Source: Bremerella volcania
Lineage (GTDB): Bacteria; Planctomycetota; Planctomycetia; Pirellulales; Pirellulaceae
NCBI RefSeq assembly: GCF_007748115.1
Contig: NZ_CP036289.1
Span: forward strand, 806,001 to 870,000
Reading direction: 5' to 3'
DNA length: 64,000 nucleotides
The notes under the pieces are model-generated. The model was not told where the DNA came from. It saw only the letters and a list, made by a program, of their open reading frames with translations, and ran no database searches. The translations under genes and the position numbers were made by a program. Below are positions 59,398 through 64,000 of the stretch, one piece after another (position 1 is the stretch's first letter; each line of letters starts with the position of its first letter).

Positions 59398-62100
59398 TTA
59401 GGGAGCCTCGCCCAGGCAGGTGGTAGTCATTTGCTGGCCTACGTATGATCCCGGTCCAATCCCTTGGACTGTGTTGGGACTTGCGCCTGGGCAGCAATTG
59501 TTCTCAGCAACTTGCCAATTAGACCCATCCCAGACGAGTGTCGCCGTACCCAAGCCGCTAGAACAATCAGGCGTGGTTGATGTCAACGCCTGAGTTGTGG
59601 TGGTTAGCCCCGGCGTAGTCGAAGTTACCCCCGCTGTTGTTGAGGTTGCCCCAGGCGTCGTCGAAGTTAGGCCGGGAGTAGTCGAGGTAGGACCAGGTGT
59701 TGTCGTGGTTGGACCTGGTGTTGTCGTTGTAGTCGGAACCAAGGTTGTAGTAGGGCAACTATCTAAGCACGGCACTACTATCCATCCCGCGTCTTCCGGT
59801 CCATCACACCAATTGGTTTCACTTAGGGTAGACGGATCACAACAGGCGGAGTGCCCCCATGGCAAGCTCCCGCAATTGCTTACGCGCGAGTGCCAAAACC
59901 AACCAGCACCCTCATTAGTACACTCCCACGCGCACTCATCACAAAATCCTGTAGGCCCGCCATCTTCGAATTCATCGATACACGACCCCCCGTCACTAAT
60001 TGCTCCTATCGTTGCAGCGCTGCAATCGGAAGTGGGAATGCAGCATTCACAGGAAAGTTGCCCATTCGGTATCCAGTTATAGGAGCCCCCAGTATTAACG
60101 CAGATGTAATTGCAGGATGGACTAGGTGTCGTCGTAGTCGTCGTACTTGTAGTGGTTGAAGTAGTCGAAGAAGTCGTGGTCGAAGTTGTAGTACTCGTTG
60201 AAGTCGTTGTCGTGTACTTATCGCAACTCACCGCCACCGTTTCGCAATCATCCTGGCCCGCGTAACTCGGTGGGCTGCCGCAAGGGCAGTCGGATACGCA
60301 ATTGTCTTCGATCACCGACCACGATTCGGAAACGGTCGACCATTGATACTTGCAGAAAGAATCGCAAGGTTCTGGCGTGGTTGAGGTCGTCGAAGTGGTC
60401 GAGCTGGTATAGCACGCTTCACACGAACCGGGCGCTGGGGTGGTTGTGTTTTCGGGATAATCATCGTCATATCCCCCACACAAAACTCGCGCGGTATCGC
60501 AATCTGTACCACCTGGTGACGAGGGGGGCACGCAGCCGCAGCCCCCTGTTCCTCCACTGCAATTGCTGTCCGTTAGATTCCAAAATTCAAAATCGGGGAC
60601 CCAGGTGTAGTTACACACACCGGTACATGGGTTGGCTGGTGGTAAAGTCGTCGTGGTTGTCGTCACCTTGCAAGCCGTGTGGGCGGTTGCGCATTTGTTT
60701 TCACCCGGTTCATCAGGATAAGGGCAAGGGCACTTGGAGGTACAACCATCTTCCATCTTGACCCATCGCCAGCCTCCGCCCGAGGGAAGCCATTTCCACT
60801 TGCATCCCTTTGAGCATTCTGGTTCCGGCGTTGTGGTTGTTGTGGTGGTGGTATTGCAATCACACGTCGTCCCGCCTGAACCGGGATCGGGGGTCGTTGT
60901 GTTGGGGTCAAAGGAGGTGGTCGTCGTCGGAAGCAAGTGATCGCACTTTGGCTCCGTATTCATCCGATCTGAACAATAGGTAAAGGTACATTCGCCGTCC
61001 TCGGAACCACAAAATTCAGGATAAAGTGGCTGACACGGAGCGGCGGTGGTCGTCGTGTTGCCGGGGTCTTCCGTCGTTGACGTCGTACTTGTGGTTGTCT
61101 CCGCGGTCTGCCATGGGCAGCATGTAGGAGCAGGCGGAGCAGGCGGAGCAGGCGTCGTGCTGCTTGGCGTAGGGGAACTGGTAGTCGTCGTTACTTCCGT
61201 GCCGCAGTTGTTTTCTTCAAGAGACCAACTGGCCGAGTCGGCGGACCAGCGCCACTTGGCGTTTCCCGTGCACTGAGGACTGGGGGGTGAGCCACCTCCC
61301 GGCGCACTGGTTGTCGGGGTCGAATCGTCTTCGTCTTTCAGGTCGCTGACATTGCTCAAGCGAACGATCGCCCACTTCAATCCCATGCCCGATTCACGCC
61401 ACAGGATTTGAGCGGAACCGCTTTCGGCGGACGTCAGGTAAGACGTCTCTCCGACGGCAATATCCGCATATTGGTGTGTTTCATCGTTGATATAAACTTT
61501 GACTTGCGTTGTTCCACTAACAACAGCCAGGCCTGCTTCGCATTGGGGAATGGTTTCTCCCAAAATGGCAAACCGTGACTTGTGGTCGTTGGTTGGCACT
61601 ACGCCATCCAAAACGATTTGTCGTTCAAAAGCACTGCCCGGGAGGCTCGGATCGATGGCTGAGTCGTCGATCCCAAGAATGGAAAATGAGGAGAGCGTTT
61701 GACATCCGCCGTTACGGATTTTGACTCGATCAGGATCTCGTGTGCCGAGCTCTACGATTCGATAGCAGCTGGTGGCTTCCGCGGAGTCGGTCTTGTCCGC
61801 AAAGGAATCGTCCAGGCAAGCCAGGCCAATCTCTCCCGGAGATCCTGAGAACTGAAAGGTTTGATGAGGATCGGAGGTTGTGCTAGGACCACCGGTCGTC
61901 GTAGCCCAGTCAGGTGCCTCCAAGTTAAAGACGTCAAATCCTTCGTCATCGGGATCTGGGTCCTGGCCCTGCCAAAAATGGCGAAAGCCGCTTTTATCAA
62001 TGTAGATTTTTGCTTTGACCTTCTCGTCACCGGAAGTCAAAGGAGCATCAAGCCGAAACTTGATCCACATCGCTTTACAGCATTCACAAGAACTGCTCAT
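59398..62100 (-). CDS. Thr-rich, mucin-like protein with repeated Cys/Trp modules
   Basis: A 900-aa protein starting at the ATG at 62100 (MSSSCECCKAMW), with GGAGAG upstream; a TTG at 62124 is less likely. Residues 1-~255 are a unique N-terminal domain. The rest alternates Thr/Pro/Ser-rich linkers with ~50-residue modules at about 277-299 (partial), 428-476, 491-541, 578-626, 662-692 (variant) and 846-895. The shared pattern is C-x3-C-x-aromatic-x-W, W about 8 later, then N/D-x-C and C-x-C, ending in two Cys. Near the C-terminus is a seven-residue Thr-Pro-Gly repeat. There is no obvious signal peptide. The family is unrecognised; the linkers look like O-glycosylation targets, and glycosyltransferase genes follow. 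Confidence 0.85.
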   Translation of the reverse strand: MSSSCECCKAMWIKFRLDAPLTSGDEKVKAKIYIDKSGFRHFWQGQDPDPDDEGFDVFNLEAPDWATTTGGPSTTSDPHQTFQFSGSPGEIGLACLDDSFADKTDSAEATSCYRIVELGTRDPDRVKIRNGGCQTLSSFSILGIDDSAIDPSLPGSAFERQIVLDGVVPTNDHKSRFAILGETIPQCEAGLAVVSGTTQVKVYINDETHQYADIAVGETSYLTSAESGSAQILWRESGMGLKWAIVRLSNVSDLKDEDDSTPTTSAPGGGSPPSPQCTGNAKWRWSADSASWSLEENNCGTEVTTTTSSPTPSSTTPAPPAPPAPTCCPWQTAETTTSTTSTTEDPGNTTTTAAPCQPLYPEFCGSEDGECTFTYCSDRMNTEPKCDHLLPTTTTSFDPNTTTPDPGSGGTTCDCNTTTTTTTTPEPECSKGCKWKWLPSGGGWRWVKMEDGCTSKCPCPYPDEPGENKCATAHTACKVTTTTTTLPPANPCTGVCNYTWVPDFEFWNLTDSNCSGGTGGCGCVPPSSPGGTDCDTARVLCGGYDDDYPENTTTPAPGSCEACYTSSTTSTTSTTPEPCDSFCKYQWSTVSESWSVIEDNCVSDCPCGSPPSYAGQDDCETVAVSCDKYTTTTSTSTTTSTTTSSTTSTTTSTTTTTTPSPSCNYICVNTGGSYNWIPNGQLSCECCIPTSDCSAATIGAISDGGSCIDEFEDGGPTGFCDECAWECTNEGAGWFWHSRVSNCGSLPWGHSACCDPSTLSETNWCDGPEDAGWIVVPCLDSCPTTTLVPTTTTTPGPTTTTPGPTSTTPGLTSTTPGATSTTAGVTSTTPGLTTTTQALTSTTPDCSSGLGTATLVWDGSNWQVAENNCCPGASPNTVQGIGPGSYVGQQMTTTCLGEAP
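59585..59736 (-). repeat. 21-bp tandem repeat encoding Thr-Thr-Pro-Gly linkers
   Basis: About seven imperfect 21-bp units encode TSTTPGx heptads in the Thr-rich protein. They are in frame and coding, not a CRISPR array. Confidence 0.85.
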
Positions 62101-62124
62101 ATCGCTCTCCGTCTTGGACGACAA

Positions 62125-62718
62125 TGTTTTGTTTCGGGATCGAATGGATCCACGTGTAATGATTCGGATTGATTAGGAGACATGAAGCGTACGAGAGGCC
62201 GTAACACGGACTTCCATACTGCCTCCTGCTCCCCAGAGGCGCGGCGCAAACTAATAAACAAGCAAAACCGCGTGAGGACATATTTCACCTGCGTGCTTTC
62301 ACGAAGTCCTCGTCATGTGCTATGCATCCAAGAGCTGACAACTTGGAATCTTTTCCAAGACTTTTCTAGAACGGCGTCTTTTTGGCTTCTTGCCGAAGCG
62401 ATAGTCACAGCACAAATCGCTGGAATGCCTCACCGGACAGAGCGCGGAAAAGCTCTTGTAGCAAGGAGCAAAGCTGATTCCCGGTCATTATCGTGATTCG
62501 CCTGACCAGGCAGCGACGCTCGCCGGCGGTTCGTGAGGTGAATTCGAGAGGCGTTTTCATCGCAGCAAGAAGACGATGCGGATTGTCTAATGTGCAAATT
62601 GGCCAGTGCTTATCGCCGTGGAAAATTCTTGCCGCTAGTTTCAAACATTCTGCGTTTGGCTGCATAAGACTTCAGGCAAAAGTAATATCAACACGACCTG
62701 AAATCTGCGGAGTCGATA
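62125..62718. other. Divergent intergenic region without a gene
   Basis: About 600 bp between the Thr-rich gene (minus) and the RHS gene (plus), expected to hold both promoters. Short open frames are present but none looks protein-like. Confidence 0.5.
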
Positions 62719-64000
62719 ATGTCCGACCAAGCACTTTTGAAATATGGGGATTGTTTCCGTACGATCGATATCCCCTTCTTGGGTCTACCAGGAATCGACC
62801 AAGATGCTGCCGCCTGCTGTGGCGAGCAGCCCGTCGGCGAACCTCAACCTCGAATCTTTTCCCTTTCGGACTGTCCTGCTTGTCCTGGAGATCTTCCGGG
62901 ACCTTTGAACGAAACTGGGAAAGTACTTTGCGAGTTGAAGGACCATTTGCAGCTAAGCGTACCAGGAACGCTCGATGGCCCTGCTTCCATCAATCTGGCC
63001 AATCAAAATGCAGTCGTCAAAGTTCGTACGCCCAGCATTGGTCCGTTTGGTCCACAGGTCGTGCTGACTTACAACTCACGTAGTTCGTGTCGCCCGAGTC
63101 CCTATGGGGCAAAGTGGTCCAACCTGCTTCAGCCGAAGATTGAGAAGCACGGTGCGGATGCCGCGATTGTGACCAAAGGGGATGGTTCTTGCTGGCGGTA
63201 TACCGACCTAGATTACGGTTCAGGCTACTATCTTGCCCCGGATGGGGCTGTGAACTCTCTCGAGAGGACTGGCAGCGGTTGGATAGAAACACAACCGGAT
63301 GGCCTGCAACTCATCTACGATGAGCACCTCAGTGGTGTAGGCCGGCTCCAAAGCATCGAACGCCATAACGAAGAGTGGTACTTGAATTATCAAGGCAAAT
63401 TACTGGAATCCGTGAGGGACCCGCTCGATCGCCTTACTACGTTTACTTACGACTCGAATGAAAGATTGGCAAGTATCGTTGATCATGCCAACCGGACGAC
63501 GGAATTCCAGGTAAGCGACTGTGGTTGTCTGGAAAGCGTTACGCTGCCGGAAGATTGCACGACCTCGTTTGTTTATGACACCAGGGGCCGGATGCTGGCC
63601 TACGTTGATCCGGCAGGCCAGCGCACGAGCTACAGTTATGACAAATGCGGCCGTGTGCGTTCCGTCGTAACGCCAAAAGGAGAAACGACGACGTTTACTC
63701 CGCTCGACAAAACGACTACCCGAGTCGTCGACGCACGAGGCCATCTAACTACGGTTACATTTGACTCCGAGCGATTCATCACTTCCATCCAGGATCCTCT
63801 TGGACATACGACCAGCTATACCTGGCACGGCAATCACCTCAGTAGTCTGACCGACGCCAATGGCCATACGACACAATTGCAATACACGACTCTCCCGTCT
63901 CGCGTTCAGGCCGTAAGCCGCCTTGAATACGCCAACGGCGATGCCTTTTCATTCGACTACGACGGCAATGGTCGGGTGGAGCAAGTCGTCAACCCACGCG
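62719..64000 (+). CDS. RHS/YD-repeat protein (3' truncated by the window)
   Basis: An open frame of 427 codons from the ATG at 62719 (MSDQALLKYGD) to the window end, with no stop. The first ~110 residues are unique and Cys-containing (CPACPGDLPGPL). From about residue 115 the DUF6531-like start VRTPSIGPFGPQVVLTYNS leads into YD repeats: LLESVRDPLDRLTTFTYDSN, YVDPAGQRTSYSYDKCGRV, ITSIQDPLGHTTSYTW, LTDANGHTTQLQY. RHS proteins form large beta-cocoon shells, often ending in a variable toxic or enzymatic domain that lies outside this window. No signal peptide is seen. A small spurious frame overlaps on the other strand. Confidence 0.94.
   Translation, partial: MSDQALLKYGDCFRTIDIPFLGLPGIDQDAAACCGEQPVGEPQPRIFSLSDCPACPGDLPGPLNETGKVLCELKDHLQLSVPGTLDGPASINLANQNAVVKVRTPSIGPFGPQVVLTYNSRSSCRPSPYGAKWSNLLQPKIEKHGADAAIVTKGDGSCWRYTDLDYGSGYYLAPDGAVNSLERTGSGWIETQPDGLQLIYDEHLSGVGRLQSIERHNEEWYLNYQGKLLESVRDPLDRLTTFTYDSNERLASIVDHANRTTEFQVSDCGCLESVTLPEDCTTSFVYDTRGRMLAYVDPAGQRTSYSYDKCGRVRSVVTPKGETTTFTPLDKTTTRVVDARGHLTTVTFDSERFITSIQDPLGHTTSYTWHGNHLSSLTDANGHTTQLQYTTLPSRVQAVSRLEYANGDAFSFDYDGNGRVEQVVNPR

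Noticed and set aside
59585-59736. Regular repeat that might be taken for a CRISPR array
   Set aside because: Contiguous 21-bp in-frame units coding for Thr-Pro-Gly heptads, without spacers.
1-64000. tRNA, rRNA, prophage or CRISPR loci
   Set aside because: None recognised by eye on either strand; a covariance-model scan would be needed to exclude small RNAs.

Overview
The window reads as chromosomal DNA of a planctomycete, most likely Pirellulaceae (Blastopirellula/Bremerella/Rhodopirellula-like; inference from gene families only). The evidence is two sets of planctomycete-specific DUF1549/DUF1553 cytochrome-like proteins paired with Tat-exported DUF1501 proteins, a cytochrome/WD40/coiled-coil protein, a PPC-domain protein, and Thr/Cys-rich surface-type proteins. 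No rRNA, tRNA or CRISPR array was recognised by eye.

Layout. 1-3494 (+): the 3' end of a DUF1549/LamG/DUF1553 gene and its DUF1501 partner. 3798-16308 (-): a three-gene unit. A secreted protein gene, split by a complete ISAs1-family insertion sequence (14853-16111, 10-bp target duplication), is followed by two giant unrecognised proteins of 1504 and 1768 aa. 17317-25979: a cytochrome-WD40 gene (+) converges on a DUF1549/DUF1553 - PPC - DUF1501 operon (-) across a perfect 13-bp hairpin. 26430-29948 (-): a beta-carbonic anhydrase, a membrane histidine kinase and an NtrC-type sigma54 response regulator. 30166-39202 (+): an inorganic-carbon operon (DabA, two DabB/NuoL-like subunits, a SulP transporter, a second carbonic anhydrase, PhnA). 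It is preceded by a near-consensus sigma54 promoter and an attenuator-like terminator. 39518-42769 (-): an FAD oxidoreductase, a DUF427 protein and a frameshifted PQQ-type beta-propeller gene. 43091-51320: a winged-helix regulator divergent from a second Dab operon (DabB2, DabA2, CysD, CysN with a degenerate APS-kinase-like tail, and a carbonic anhydrase homologue that has lost both zinc cysteines). An IS630-type transposase fragment follows. 51589-52536: an ECF-type sigma factor and a small divergent ORF. 53594-62100 (-): a tightly coupled glycosyltransferase / pyruvyltransferase-like / FrhB-like operon, a GT2-methyltransferase-zinc-ribbon fusion, and a Thr-rich protein built of repeated Cys/Trp modules. 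62719-end (+): the 5' part of an RHS/YD-repeat protein.

How the parts may work together. The DabA/DabB, SulP and carbonic anhydrase genes make a dissolved-inorganic-carbon uptake island. The adjacent two-component system, the sigma54 promoter and the leader terminator suggest it is switched on by a signal. The second Dab operon is the most unusual part, because it joins DabAB to sulfate activation (CysDN) and to two enzyme-like domains that appear to have lost catalytic residues. The giant-protein operon (3798-16308) is the other candidate for an undescribed system. The glycosyltransferase operon next to a mucin-like Thr-rich protein suggests surface glycoprotein production.
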